A stretch of DNA of 27,050 bases from a virus, in the IMG/VR virus record IMGVR_UViG_3300037849_000047, positions 1 through 27,050 of that record, one strand, 5' to 3'. A program made the position numbers and the translations under genes. The first letter of the stretch is position 1, and every line of letters starts with the position of its first letter. The notes beneath the pieces were generated by a model that had not been told where the DNA came from, searched no databases, and worked only from the letters and a program-made list of their open reading frames with translations. Positions 1 through 8,170 of this stretch are shown in pieces.

Positions 1-276
1 GGCAAAAGTCCCATCATAGATGACCGGACCTCCGGCGGCCTGCCATTGGTTCCACTGGGTGATCCGGTTGAGCAGTCCGTTCACGTCCTGACCGAACGGC
101 GGGACGCCGCCAGCAGCGACGGGCTGGAAATTGAGCGGAGGAAATCCGTCGGTTAGCGATGCAAACCCCGGATTGATACCGATCTGTGAAGCTGTGGGAA
201 TCGATCGAATGAAGCCGCCGCCAGCCGAGTTACCAAATGGAATTGGAAACTTAGCCGGAATAGATGATGCGAGCAT
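1..276 (-). CDS. Tail fibre/collar-type tail protein, N-terminal 92 residues (runs off window)
   Basis: This gene continues past base 1, so only its first 92 residues are visible. The ATG at 276 follows a purine-rich AAGAAAGAAG, 13 nt after the DUF2612 stop codon. The visible part is proline- and glycine-rich and contains GVPPFGQDVNGLLNRIT (57-73) followed by WNQWQAAGGPVIYDGTFA (75-92). This signature opens many phage tail-fibre or collar proteins that attach to the baseplate. Its position after DUF2612 is the usual place for the first fibre gene. The inferred role is a fibre or fibre-adaptor protein for host contact. The receptor-binding part lies outside the window, so specificity cannot be judged. 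Confidence 0.75.
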   Translation of the reverse strand, partial: MLASSIPAKFPIPFGNSAGGGFIRSIPTASQIGINPGFASLTDGFPPLNFQPVAAGGVPPFGQDVNGLLNRITQWNQWQAAGGPVIYDGTFA

Positions 277-289
277 TTTGGCTTCTTTC

Positions 290-952
290 TTAGATCAACT
301 GCACGATGGTCGACGATACACCGGTCGGTTTCGGCAGGACCCCGGATTGCGACACGATCGCCAGTTCGACCGAACTCATTTTGAATGCGAACGTGTAAGT
401 CATCGTCATGTTCAGACCATCCGTGACGTAGCAGTTGCCGCGGTTGGGGAATAGGTTGAGCAGGATCTGGTTGATTGACTTGATCGACCCATCGGAGATG
501 TTCGCCAGAGCCTTCGCGAAGATCAGCGTTCGGAAGGCATTGTCCGAGAGGTTGAAATTGCTGGTCAGCACTGCACCAGAATAGAACGGAGATTGGTTGA
601 GCGGGTCGGCGCTGAGCGTCGTCGCCTCATCGAACCCGAAGTATTTCTGCGTCCCCACCAAATGCAGCGTGCGCGATACCCCCACGATCGCTCCCCACAC
701 GTCGAGCCCATAGCCCTGCGCGGTGGCGACGTTGAACATGTAGTCGTAGAACGCGTCGAGGTTCTGCGTCTGGTCGACGTAGGCCGAGAAGTTGGCGATC
801 AGCTGCGTGAGGATCGGCGAGTTCGCATATTGCGAGATGATCGTGAGCCAATAATCGAACGCCGGGATATCTCCGATCGGCGATATTCCGATCGTGAATT
901 GTCCAATGCTATTAGACCCAGGCCTCGGCCGGAAGATGTTCGGTCCTGTCAT
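290..952 (-). CDS. DUF2612 baseplate/tail protein (tail protein I-like)
   Basis: A 220-residue protein matching the DUF2612 pattern in length and layout. The N-terminus contains PAFDYWLTIISQYANSPIL; the middle has LDAFYDYMFNVATAQGYGLD, VWGAIVGVSR and a KYFGFDEA segment; the C-terminal half has the AKALANISDGSI block. In contractile-tailed phages this family follows the J-like wedge gene and is thought to link the baseplate periphery to the fibres. Its ATG at 952 overlaps the J gene stop by 4 nt (ATGA), indicating translational coupling. The fibre gene follows 13 nt downstream. Family assignment is from recalled sequence pattern; the structural role is inferred from gene order. Confidence 0.8.
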   Translation of the reverse strand: MTGPNIFRPRPGSNSIGQFTIGISPIGDIPAFDYWLTIISQYANSPILTQLIANFSAYVDQTQNLDAFYDYMFNVATAQGYGLDVWGAIVGVSRTLHLVGTQKYFGFDEATTLSADPLNQSPFYSGAVLTSNFNLSDNAFRTLIFAKALANISDGSIKSINQILLNLFPNRGNCYVTDGLNMTMTYTFAFKMSSVELAIVSQSGVLPKPTGVSSTIVQLI

Positions 953-2580
953 GTCACCGTGACCGCGATGTTCGCAGCGTTGACCGTCGGAGATTGGTTT
1001 ATGTTCGTGGTAACGGCGTTGAGCGTCGGCTTAGCCGCGGTGAAGGTCCGGTTCGCTAACGCCGAACCGTTGACAGTGGTCGCGTTGTTCGTGGTGTAGA
1101 CACCAGCGCCACCAGGTGTCCCGGATGTCTGGGTCAAGATCGTCGTATTCGCCGGAACACCAGTACCAGTCAATATCTCGCCTGATCCCGGTATAATGAG
1201 CCCGCTAGCCCCGGTTACCGTGAGATTGGTGCCGGAACCAACCGCCGCGAAGAACGCTCCCACTGTGAGGGAGTTGTTGGTCGTCCACGAAGTGCCACTG
1301 CCGGACAGGATAGTAGTGCCTGGGACCGTGATTCCTGCGTCGTCGCTCAAGGTCTGTCCGATGGCGATCGTCCCCGATATCAGCGACGTCACAGTCAAGG
1401 CGGTTCCGAGTAGAACTCCGACGAAGACCGCACTGGACGAGTTATTTGATCCAACGACGATCGAGATGATCTGAACCCACGACCCGAGCGCCACCAGGGG
1501 TGCATAGAACCTGCTCGCGTAGATCGTCGATCCGATGCGCGCGCGAGGGCCACCGTCGGCGCCCGCGAATGCCGAGATTATGGCGCCCTGTATCAGCGCC
1601 GCAGCATTCGACGGCACCAGTGAGTTGTTGGCGGTATTGACGGCGAACAGGATGGCGAGGGACGACGGGGTCTCGAACGTCACCTGATATGACGGCAGCG
1701 GCGGAGAATATCCCGAGTTGCTGTCGACAACGGTGACAGTCGTGTTTCCGTTATAGTTGCAGCCCGGCGCCTTCTTGGTCCAAATCGCGTTTGCGATGTT
1801 CTGCGCTGTCCCGCCGACGGCGGCCACGTACAGCGAGTTCGGAGCTAGAGTGACACCGCCGATCGTCGCTGGCGATGATGATGGGTTCTCGGTGACGTAG
1901 GCGTCGAGGATGCCTTGCACGTTGAGGACGGCGCCGAGGACTGACGGTACCGAGCCGATCGAGTTGAGCGCGACCGAGGCGGACCGACGCGCCTCGAACT
2001 GCGCCCTGGTCTCGGTGTTGCTGCCGAGAACACCATCGGCCAGATTGATGATCGTGTCCCACCCGGAAATATTCCGGTAGATGCTGTTGAGCGTTCCCTC
2101 CGGACAAGGGACCGGTCCCAGCACGATGCAGGCGAACGCTATCACCGCGCTTCCGAGCGCGGAGATCGTCCCGTCGTTGAGACTAGCGTAGATGTTCCCG
2201 TCTGCCGCGCGCGCCAACGATCCGGCGGGGATCACGACGCCAGCTCCGCCGGTGCATGTGGCCTGCACCACCGTCGCTGTCGATCCTTCGCGAAACAGGA
2301 AATAAAGCTCGGCTATCGCGTCCTGGAAACGCCCGTCGGCGAATGCAGGGTTCATCTGGTTGGTCAGATTGACGAACGAGTCGTTGCAGCTGCCGATGAT
2401 GGCCGCGATGCTGGTTGCGAGCTGCCCCTGAGGTGACGACAGCGACTGGTTCAGTCCGCCGCCGAAGGCCGCGTTGATGTCGGCCATCACGCCGGTCAGA
2501 ATGTCCTGTTCCGACGGCGCCTGGAATCCATTAGCCCCAAAAGTCACGGCCGGAACGTTGGTGCCGGGGATGTTCGCCAT
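949..2580 (-). CDS. Baseplate J-like protein (baseplate wedge) with C-terminal beta-repeat insertion
   Basis: A 543-residue baseplate J/gp47-like wedge protein. The N-terminus starts with a short beta segment and the helix PSEQDILTGVMADINAAFGG (22-41). A PAGSLARAADGNIYASLNDG segment (118-137) and TETRAQFEARRSAS (189-202) are typical of the family; the latter belongs to the conserved ETD.E.R.R core. Residues about 390-510 hold two glycine/threonine-rich repeats, including ILTGTGVPANTTILTQTSG (469-487). These are related to repeats in the cement, sheath and neck proteins, and family members do not normally carry them. The ATG lies 1 nt after the gp25-like stop codon, and the gene overlaps DUF2612 by 4 nt. 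The role is polymerising into the inner baseplate ring around the hub. Confidence 0.88.
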   Translation of the reverse strand: MANIPGTNVPAVTFGANGFQAPSEQDILTGVMADINAAFGGGLNQSLSSPQGQLATSIAAIIGSCNDSFVNLTNQMNPAFADGRFQDAIAELYFLFREGSTATVVQATCTGGAGVVIPAGSLARAADGNIYASLNDGTISALGSAVIAFACIVLGPVPCPEGTLNSIYRNISGWDTIINLADGVLGSNTETRAQFEARRSASVALNSIGSVPSVLGAVLNVQGILDAYVTENPSSSPATIGGVTLAPNSLYVAAVGGTAQNIANAIWTKKAPGCNYNGNTTVTVVDSNSGYSPPLPSYQVTFETPSSLAILFAVNTANNSLVPSNAAALIQGAIISAFAGADGGPRARIGSTIYASRFYAPLVALGSWVQIISIVVGSNNSSSAVFVGVLLGTALTVTSLISGTIAIGQTLSDDAGITVPGTTILSGSGTSWTTNNSLTVGAFFAAVGSGTNLTVTGASGLIIPGSGEILTGTGVPANTTILTQTSGTPGGAGVYTTNNATTVNGSALANRTFTAAKPTLNAVTTNINQSPTVNAANIAVTVT

Positions 2581-2581
2581 C

Positions 2582-2941
2582 TCAGAACGCCACCGCCGTC
2601 GGCGTGGTGGCGCCAGGAGGTGTCACCTGGACTTGACCGTTGGCCAGCCGATCGGGCTGTGAAATCGAGGTAATGAACACCGCGGCCTGCGCCCCATTGG
2701 GCAAAACTGACAACGCAGCTGTCGACATCAGGGCCTTCATCAACGGCACATTCGGCCTCTGCCCGATGATCACAGGATAGTTGACGCCGATCGTGGTGTC
2801 GTACCACTGCTCTCCGAGCACCAGCTTGATCGCGCTGCATGCGTCCTGCGCCATCGAATACGGGTCATCGGCCATAGCGATGTTGCCCGCGACATCCACC
2901 GCGAGATCCCATGTATCTGGCCGGAGAAACAACGTCTTCAT
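2582..2941 (-). CDS. gp25/gpW-like baseplate wedge protein
   Basis: A 119-residue protein of the length expected for T4 gp25/P2 gpW-like wedge components. Visible features are DTWDLAVDVAGNIAMADDPY near the N-terminus and a central helix followed by LGEQWYDTTIGVNYPVIIGQ, where the family carries its conserved E.W..p..Gv motif. The C-terminal strand region ends in VQVTPPGATTPTAVAF. It sits between the spike and J-like genes, as is usual for simple myovirus baseplates. It overlaps the spike gene by 4 nt and is followed 1 nt later by the J-like ATG. Gp25-like proteins initiate sheath polymerisation at the baseplate; that role is carried over from the family. Confidence 0.85.
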   Translation of the reverse strand: MKTLFLRPDTWDLAVDVAGNIAMADDPYSMAQDACSAIKLVLGEQWYDTTIGVNYPVIIGQRPNVPLMKALMSTAALSVLPNGAQAAVFITSISQPDRLANGQVQVTPPGATTPTAVAF

Positions 2942-3654
2942 ATTGGTGGCCCCGTGGTCCCGCCCTGCGGATCAGGATGCTCGTGTGTTGCGCCGCTTTT
3001 GCCTGCCGCGACGACATCGGTATCCGCGGTGAGGGTGCCGCCGATATGGACATTGCCGCCGTAGAGTCCGCCCGAGACGCTCTGGATCGCGCCACCGAGT
3101 TGCAGGTTGTTCTGCATGATGACATTGCCGGTGAACGTCCATCCTGCTGCACTCGACACCAATGAGTTGCCGTGCGCGGCCGTGATGTTGATCCCGTCGG
3201 CGGTCCACTTAATCCACTGCGTCGGCGCGGTGCCATTCAGTCCTGGAATCCCGAACAGGTAGATCCCGTCTGACGGGCTGAACTTGCGGTTCGACCCGGG
3301 GTTGGCGATCGCCTTCGCGGCCTTGACCGCCGAGATGTCCCGGTCGCAGACGCCCATTACTCCGAGATCCCCAACCGCGGGATCGATCTCGAATGCGTTG
3401 GTCCCACCCATCACCCACGCATACGGGATCCCATTGATGGTCCCGTGCGGCGACGAGTTGTCCTGGCCATCGAGCTGATTGACGGCGATCTGCACGTCGA
3501 CGGTGTGGGCGCTGGTGTCGACTGAGATCACCTTCACGACCTTGACCGTCGATATGCGCCCCAGGCGCTGCAGGATAGCGAAGTCGATCGGATTGAAGCT
3601 GCCGACCGCGTCGGAGGGATCCTGCTGGCCGGCGCCTGGTGTCTGGTCTGCCAT
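2938..3654 (-). CDS. Baseplate spike protein (Gp138/gpV-like) with HxH apex
   Basis: The start is the ATG at 3654, giving 238 residues, because it lies 1 nt after the hub stop codon and upstream codons are out of family. Residues about 33-150 form the OB-fold region of the Gp138-N type, with repeated hydrophobic strands and VGDLGVMGVCDRD at 94-106. Residues about 150-220 are short repetitive strands suited to a triple beta-helix needle. The C-terminus carries H224-E-H226-P-D followed by GGTTGPP, the apex motif by which P2/phi92-type spikes chelate iron with histidines. The protein should form the trimeric membrane-piercing tip under the hub. It lacks a lysozyme domain; that activity probably sits in the tape measure. 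Confidence 0.88.
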   Translation of the reverse strand: MADQTPGAGQQDPSDAVGSFNPIDFAILQRLGRISTVKVVKVISVDTSAHTVDVQIAVNQLDGQDNSSPHGTINGIPYAWVMGGTNAFEIDPAVGDLGVMGVCDRDISAVKAAKAIANPGSNRKFSPSDGIYLFGIPGLNGTAPTQWIKWTADGINITAAHGNSLVSSAAGWTFTGNVIMQNNLQLGGAIQSVSGGLYGGNVHIGGTLTADTDVVAAGKSGATHEHPDPQGGTTGPPI

Positions 3655-3655
3655 C

Positions 3656-4576
3656 TTATTGCACCGGGACCGGATACTTCGGGTTGTAGCAGAGGACGGT
3701 CGAGAACCATGGACCATCGGGCATCTCGCAGGACAGGCTGTGCGCGAGCCCGTAGACCGCCCACGTCCCGTTGGCCGGCTGGAGACTGCTCTGCACCTGC
3801 ACCTTGCCGCCGAACGGGATGGACGGGTCGTAGAGCGTCTCAACGCTGATCCCATAAGCGGTATAGGTCGGATATCCCTTCATGTTGCCGTTGGGCGGCG
3901 GGGCAATCAGCGGGACCTGGCCGTTGCGCGCGCCGTTGCGCGGCCAGATCGCGAGCACGCCGCCCTCGCCGTGGTTCCAGCTGATGCCAGCCGCCTCGGC
4001 GCAGTCTTGCGCCTGGTTCTTCACGGACCCGGAGAAATATGGATTCGACAGCTGGCCCTGCACGCCACTGTTCTCGAACTTCAACCCCATCTGCGTTGCA
4101 AAGCTGGACATGATCGTCGCCACATCGGTCGAGCCTTGATAGCTCGTTGGCTTGGTCGTCGTGACTGCCTGCGGCGCCAGTGTGTGCGCGGAGAGGTGGA
4201 AGCTGACGTCTGGCGATGCATTGAAGTCACCGTATGCGGCCAGGATGTATCCGGTGAACACCGTGCCTCCGTTTGTGAAGCCGCCTGATCCGTCGTCCTG
4301 GCCGGCCTCAAGCACGATCAAATTCTTTGGGACCAGGTTGACCTGCATGCCCAGCGTCGACAGCCGATTCATCGTCGACAATGACAGGCCGTAGACCGTG
4401 AGCTCCATCGTCCCGTCGGATGGGCCGCCAGCGTGCAGAATCTCTGCCGACATCCGCAGGTTCTCGATCACGACGGTGTCGGATCCGCCGCTGCTCGAGA
4501 ACGTCTGCGCCTGACCCTCGATCGTCGCGAGCGTGATCGTCGCCCGCAGTTTGCGGACGGTGATGGAGTCCGTCAT
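3656..4576 (-). CDS. Baseplate hub protein (gpD/gp27-like)
   Basis: A 306-residue hub protein. The N-terminal beta region (RKLRATITLAT, then VVIENLRMSAEI) and the central GYILAAYGDFNASPDVSFHL match the double tube-like fold of gp27/gpD hubs. The C-terminal part has the GKVQVQSSLQPANGTWAVYG segment and ends with a strand region. Hubs of this kind trimerise at the end of the tail tube and hold the spike. The ATG overlaps the preceding plug gene by 4 nt, and the spike ATG follows 1 nt after this stop, so the three are likely made in fixed ratio from one message. The assignment rests on sequence pattern and position between plug and spike genes. Confidence 0.82.
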   Translation of the reverse strand: MTDSITVRKLRATITLATIEGQAQTFSSSGGSDTVVIENLRMSAEILHAGGPSDGTMELTVYGLSLSTMNRLSTLGMQVNLVPKNLIVLEAGQDDGSGGFTNGGTVFTGYILAAYGDFNASPDVSFHLSAHTLAPQAVTTTKPTSYQGSTDVATIMSSFATQMGLKFENSGVQGQLSNPYFSGSVKNQAQDCAEAAGISWNHGEGGVLAIWPRNGARNGQVPLIAPPPNGNMKGYPTYTAYGISVETLYDPSIPFGGKVQVQSSLQPANGTWAVYGLAHSLSCEMPDGPWFSTVLCYNPKYPVPVQ

Positions 4577-4899
4577 GTTGGTACGAGATCCGAAGCTTCA
4601 AGGTATACCAGCTGGAAGCGTCCACCGAGCCCAGTGTAGTCCGGATCCGACGGCATCGCGGTGTTCAGCAAATCGAAGAACGAGAAGTCGCCGACGAAGC
4701 CAAGGTAAGCGTACCTTATGAGGCGGTTCGCGTTTCGGCAAACGATGCCGGCGACGATCGGGTCAGTCTGGATCGTCGGCACGGTGAGGTCGAAGTAGAG
4801 GCCGAACGCCTTCTGGTAGACATTGATCCTGCAGTTCTGGTTGCTGAGCAGCGACGTCAGTGTCTGGCTCGGTACCGGCTGCAGTGGGACAATGAGCAT
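4573..4899 (-). CDS. Baseplate plug protein (Pam3 gp18-like, DUF6983 type)
   Basis: A 108-residue, mostly beta protein. It begins with IVPLQPVPSQTLTSLLSNQ, continues with CRINVYQKAFGLYFDLTV, and ends with a TGLGGRFQLVYLEASD strand pair. This is the pattern of the short baseplate plug domain described for cyanophage Pam3. In these tails it sits between Dit-like and hub proteins and forms part of the central plug, which fits the gene order here. It starts 11 nt after the Dit-like stop and overlaps the hub gene by 4 nt. No enzymatic motif is visible. Confidence 0.75.
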   Translation of the reverse strand: MLIVPLQPVPSQTLTSLLSNQNCRINVYQKAFGLYFDLTVPTIQTDPIVAGIVCRNANRLIRYAYLGFVGDFSFFDLLNTAMPSDPDYTGLGGRFQLVYLEASDLVPT

Positions 4900-4910
4900 C
4901 GCGTGTCACC

Positions 4911-5582
4911 TCAGAAATCGAAGCCGGTCCCGCGCATGTCGGTAAAGGCTGTGCTCTGGGCCGGCGTGGGAGTGGCCGATTGAATATTGCCGTCGCTGAC
5001 CTGCGGCGAGGCACTCGGCGACTGCGGCTGCTTGATCGTCATCACCGTCGTCGTGGCCGCGCTGCCTTGCTGCTGCTGCGAGTTGACGAACTGCTGGGCC
5101 GCGGTGACCCGGATCTCTTCGCAATAGAGATCGATAACGACCAGGCCGACCCCATTGCGCGCGGTCCTCCGGAGTGACTGATGTACCGGGTTTATGCTCT
5201 GATACACCTTCTCGGGCGTCACGGCATCGAATAGATCCGTCGAGTCGATGATCGCGTCGACCGAGTCGATCAGCGCCTGCCGGTCCGCCACTGAGCCGCC
5301 CGTGGAGAATTGGAGTCGCACGTCGTAGGGAACCTGCACCTTGTTGTAGGTCGCGAAGGAGCCTTCCTCGACCGGGAAGTTCGAGATCCGCATATCTTGC
5401 TTGAACTCGAACGAAACGACATTGTCCGCGGTGACTACATTCTCGCCGTCGAGGAACAGGCCCCATTGGGGGGCGTCTGGCCCGCCGGCGCCCCCCAGGA
5501 GCGCCAGCACGTCCGAGGTGACCAGTTGGAGCGCCTCGACGACCACGTCGTCAGCGAGCGCCGGAAGCCCGGGAATCGCCAT
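4911..5582 (-). CDS. Dit-like distal tail/baseplate protein
   Basis: A 223-residue protein with a Dit-like N-terminal domain. Key segments are WGLFLDGENVV (about 40-50), VVSFEFKQDMRISNFPVEEG (55-74) and GSFATYNKVQVPYDVRLQ (74-91), the recurring E.GsF.sYNKV signature of this group. A helical ADRQALIDSVDAI stretch and YQSINPVHQSLRR follow. The last 60 residues are Gln/Ser/Pro/Thr-rich and probably disordered. Dit-like proteins form the hexameric ring joining tail tube to hub. The gene starts 1 nt after the tape measure stop codon and precedes the plug gene, the standard order. The long low-complexity tail is somewhat unusual. Confidence 0.78.
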   Translation of the reverse strand: MAIPGLPALADDVVVEALQLVTSDVLALLGGAGGPDAPQWGLFLDGENVVTADNVVSFEFKQDMRISNFPVEEGSFATYNKVQVPYDVRLQFSTGGSVADRQALIDSVDAIIDSTDLFDAVTPEKVYQSINPVHQSLRRTARNGVGLVVIDLYCEEIRVTAAQQFVNSQQQQGSAATTTVMTIKQPQSPSASPQVSDGNIQSATPTPAQSTAFTDMRGTGFDF

Positions 5583-5583
5583 T

Positions 5584-7050
5584 CTAGTTTTGTCCGCCGT
5601 TGGCCTGCGCGGCGAACGACTGCCCCTTCAGCGTCTGCACGAACTTGCCGGCGATCTTGGCGCCGTCGGCTCCCGACCCGGCGTTGATCGTCACCGGGCC
5701 ATTGACGTCTATCTTGGTCGTCGTCGTGGTGGTCGAGCCGCCGCCCGCGGCATCCCACGGTCTGGCGCCCTGATTGCCACCGATTCCCTCCCAGTTGCCG
5801 ATGCCGACCCTGGCAGCGCCGTGGAAGTCCGACCATCCGTGACGCTTCGCCCACTCCATCGCGAACATGATCGTCGCGCGCTCGTTCTTCGGGTCGCTCG
5901 GGTCGAGGCCCGTCAGCCGCTGGAACTCGTCGCCGACGGCGTGGCCGCGGCCGCCAGGCGTGACGTGCAGCTGGAAGGCGCCGAACGAGGTGTTGTTGTC
6001 GCCGTAGAACTGGCTGAACCCCTCGCTGCGCGCCACCTTCACGGCCTTGTCAGGGTCATTGCCGGCGGCGATCGCCGACTGCCGGATGAACTGCTCCTTC
6101 TCGACCGGCGACGCGAAGGCGCCCCCTTCGGTGGACGGAGACGCGCCAGGTGCGGCGCCCGGGAACAACGCCGGCTTGCCCGTGGCGTACTCGCCGGTCT
6201 GGAAGATGGCGTCCCACGGCTTGGCCTCGAGGAACGGCTTGCTGAGTTCGTCGGCGAGCGCGGTGATCCTCGACGCCCCCCCGTGCTCGCCGCCGAGAAC
6301 ATTTCGGGCAAGCGATTCCGCTTTGAGCCCCATCTGGCTCATCCGCTTCTCGAGCTCGCCGAAGGCGTCGACGTCCTCGTGGGTCGCCACGCCGATCTTG
6401 TTCACGTAGTCGAGGACCTGCTTGACGCCGCCCGGGCCCTTGATGAGCAGGTCGAATAGTGCCGGATCCAGGCCGAGCTTTCTCCCCAATAGGCCAGCCG
6501 TCGCCGGGTCGCGATCATGGATCGCCTTGAGGTTGGCGCTGAGGTCCAGAAAACTCTGCTCCACCCCCTTGTTGACATCGATTACCGTCCCGCCCGCGGT
6601 GCTGATCGCCCGGAAGTCTGCGACCATCGGCGAGATGATCCCGATCTTCCACCCGGCGAGTGCGTCCGACACCGCGGTGAATGACTGCGCCATGCTGGCA
6701 GCGTCACCGCCGAAGATCCGGGCGGCGCCCTGCCACTTCGAGATGGTCGACGCCGAGACCCCGATGTTGCGCTCGAGTCTTCCGAGCGACGCGTTGGAAT
6801 GGGTCAGCTGCGACGAGAAGTCGATCAGGCCCTTCCCGCCGGTGAAGATCGCGAACAGTTCGATCGCCTGCGTCTTGATCCCGCCGAGCGCGTCCATCGA
6901 GCGCTTGGCCTCGTGCTCCATGCCCTTGGCGTTGGCCTCGATCGACTCGAGCGCGTGGTTGGCGGCCTCGACGGCGTCCTGCTGTCCCTTCGTGAAGTTC
7001 TTGGCGTCGATTCCTATTTCGACGATCAGGCTGTCGATCAGCGTCGGCAT
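5584..7050 (-). CDS. Tape measure protein with embedded lysozyme-like domain
   Basis: A 488-residue tape measure protein, short for a myovirus. The N-terminal 60 residues (LIVEIGIDAKNFTKGQQDAV) are a typical tape measure opening with helical, coiled-coil-like sequence. A hydrophobic patch lies at 63-79. Residues about 316-425 look like a lysozyme/transglycosylase fold: ARSEGFSQFYGDNNTSFGAF at 340-359 offers E343 as the likely general acid, followed by FQLHVTPGG and MEWAKRHGWSDFHGAARVG. A polythreonine linker (440-445) leads to a C-terminal DVNGPVTINAG strand region common in P2-like tape measures. At about 0.15 nm per residue the tail would be near 73 nm. The ATG follows the frameshift product stop by 4 nt. 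Confidence 0.87.
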   Translation of the reverse strand: MPTLIDSLIVEIGIDAKNFTKGQQDAVEAANHALESIEANAKGMEHEAKRSMDALGGIKTQAIELFAIFTGGKGLIDFSSQLTHSNASLGRLERNIGVSASTISKWQGAARIFGGDAASMAQSFTAVSDALAGWKIGIISPMVADFRAISTAGGTVIDVNKGVEQSFLDLSANLKAIHDRDPATAGLLGRKLGLDPALFDLLIKGPGGVKQVLDYVNKIGVATHEDVDAFGELEKRMSQMGLKAESLARNVLGGEHGGASRITALADELSKPFLEAKPWDAIFQTGEYATGKPALFPGAAPGASPSTEGGAFASPVEKEQFIRQSAIAAGNDPDKAVKVARSEGFSQFYGDNNTSFGAFQLHVTPGGRGHAVGDEFQRLTGLDPSDPKNERATIMFAMEWAKRHGWSDFHGAARVGIGNWEGIGGNQGARPWDAAGGGSTTTTTTKIDVNGPVTINAGSGADGAKIAGKFVQTLKGQSFAAQANGGQN

Positions 7051-7054
7051 GCGA

Positions 7055-7677
7055 TCAGCCCTTCTTCCCGGCCATCACGCGCCTGTTGTGCGCGTCGACC
7101 GCAGCAATCTCGCGCATGTCATAGCAGTCTTCCAGCGAGTAGACGGTCGCGAGCTCGTGCAGCGTCGCCATCCTCATCGCCACCAAATCGCCGATCAGGG
7201 AGGTGACGTTTGCGTAGTCGACGAGTCCGGCTGTCTCGCTGAGACCGCTGCCGCCGCCAAAATCGACGCGAGCTCTTGAAAGGTAAAACCCATGTGAAGC
7301 TCTACAAGCTCCTTCCGGAGTCGGTAAAGCGTCGAGATTTCCCAGATGTCTCCGTCGCCGCCGAGCGGCCGAATGAAGTCCGGCGACTCCTGGATCTTGA
7401 TGCACGGTAGCATCTCGTCCATCAGCGCATCGACAGCTGGCATATCGCCACCAGCCAGCGCCTGCAGTCCGAGCAGATAAAGCCCGAGGAAACCCAATTT
7501 TCCGAACTCCTCGCGGACGTTGAGCTCCTGCCGGCTCATCGCGCCGATCGCGTGCCGGGCCCACCGCTCGGCTTTGAGCGCAGGCATCTCCTCGATATAG
7601 TAGCGCTTCCCCGCGTCGCGGTTCGGCGGTTCGCCTTCCTTCGGCTTCTCGATCTCGACGAACTTGTGCTTCAGCAC
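7055..7677 (-). CDS. Tail assembly chaperone, -1 frameshift product (GT-like)
   Basis: The extended chaperone is reached by a -1 slip from the 160-residue reading frame. Ribosomes would decode 131 residues to the TTT codon at 7287-7285, slip one base back and continue in the overlapping frame, which has no good start of its own. This adds 76 residues, from YLSRARVDFGGG to HNRRVMAGKKG, for a product of 207 residues. Short and extended chaperones from one gene, placed just before the tape measure, are the hallmark of the lambda G/GT system. The T part recruits tube subunits onto the tape measure. Relative frames, slippery heptamer and gene order all agree; no expression data are visible here. 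Confidence 0.8.
7195..7677 (-). CDS. Tail assembly chaperone, unshifted product (G-like)
   Basis: A 160-residue, mostly helical protein located between the tube and tape measure genes. It starts at a GTG at 7677, preceded by GGAGG with good spacing. Hydrophobic helices at about 60-90 (LGFLGLYLLGLQALAGG) and a YRLRKELVELHMGF helix near residue 118 fit a chaperone that coats the hydrophobic tape measure. The residues after 131 (TFQELASILAAAA onward) belong only to the unshifted form and end in a polar tail. It is the main product expected from this locus; the 207-residue form is the minor one. Confidence 0.8.
   Translation of the reverse strand: MLKHKFVEIEKPKEGEPPNRDAGKRYYIEEMPALKAERWARHAIGAMSRQELNVREEFGKLGFLGLYLLGLQALAGGDMPAVDALMDEMLPCIKIQESPDFIRPLGGDGDIWEISTLYRLRKELVELHMGFTFQELASILAAAAVSARQPDSSTTQTSPP
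7285..7291 (-). other. Slippery heptamer G GGT TTT for programmed -1 frameshift
   Basis: On the minus strand the heptamer GGGTTTT is read as (AT)G GGT TTT in the frame of the short chaperone. It fits the X XXY YYZ rule exactly: after a one-base back-slip both codons re-pair as GGG and TTT. The new frame then stays open to 7055. The site lies about 90 bases before the end of the short frame, as in lambda-like G/GT genes. No downstream pseudoknot was worked out by hand. Confidence 0.75.
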
Positions 7678-7738
7678 CCTGCCACCTCCGGCTTCGATGC
7701 AAGTGGATTACAGAAAACGCCGTCCTGGGTAAAGTGCC

Positions 7739-8170
7739 TCACGACGGCTGCGAGAACACGCGCGCCCACACTATTCCGAATTTGCGCGGCTGCAGGATCT
7801 TCTTCACGTTCGGCGCGGGCGAGTATTCCTTCAGGAACCCGTTGCTCCATGTCCACTTCGTACCGAGGCTCTTGAGCAGCATGTTGCCGTTCGCCGCGAA
7901 CGTGTCTTGCTGCGAATCCTGCGCCTGCTTCCACGTATCGAACATGAAGCACGATGGCGAGTTGGCCTGCAGCGTGTAGACATACTTCACGGCGTTGAAG
8001 ACGTAGCCGGCGCTGAGGTGTCCGTCGACGCCCATCAACTCCTCGCACAACGTCAGTGTATCGACGTCAGCGACGTCGTCCACGGAGAACTGCTGGAGCT
8101 GCTGCGGCTGGTTGAACACGCCCGGGATCGTGAGCGTGATGACTGCGTTGACCGCGGTGATCGTTGTCAT
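7739..8170 (-). CDS. Tail tube protein
   Basis: A 143-residue protein between sheath and chaperone genes, where the tube gene belongs. Visible blocks are LTIPGVFNQPQQLQQFSVDD near the N-terminus, CEELMGVDGHLSAGYVFNAV in the middle, then LQANSPSCFMFDTWKQAQDS and a C-terminal NVKKILQPRKFGIVWARV. This succession (GvDG.lsaG, LqA.SPS, vkKvLqP..F.I.W) recurs in small tube proteins of contractile-tailed phages that pair with DUF3383 sheaths. It would stack as hexameric rings forming the DNA conduit. A weak GGCAAC precedes the ATG at 8170. A 41-nt AT-rich gap separates it from the sheath gene. Confidence 0.75.
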   Translation of the reverse strand: MTTITAVNAVITLTIPGVFNQPQQLQQFSVDDVADVDTLTLCEELMGVDGHLSAGYVFNAVKYVYTLQANSPSCFMFDTWKQAQDSQQDTFAANGNMLLKSLGTKWTWSNGFLKEYSPAPNVKKILQPRKFGIVWARVFSQPS

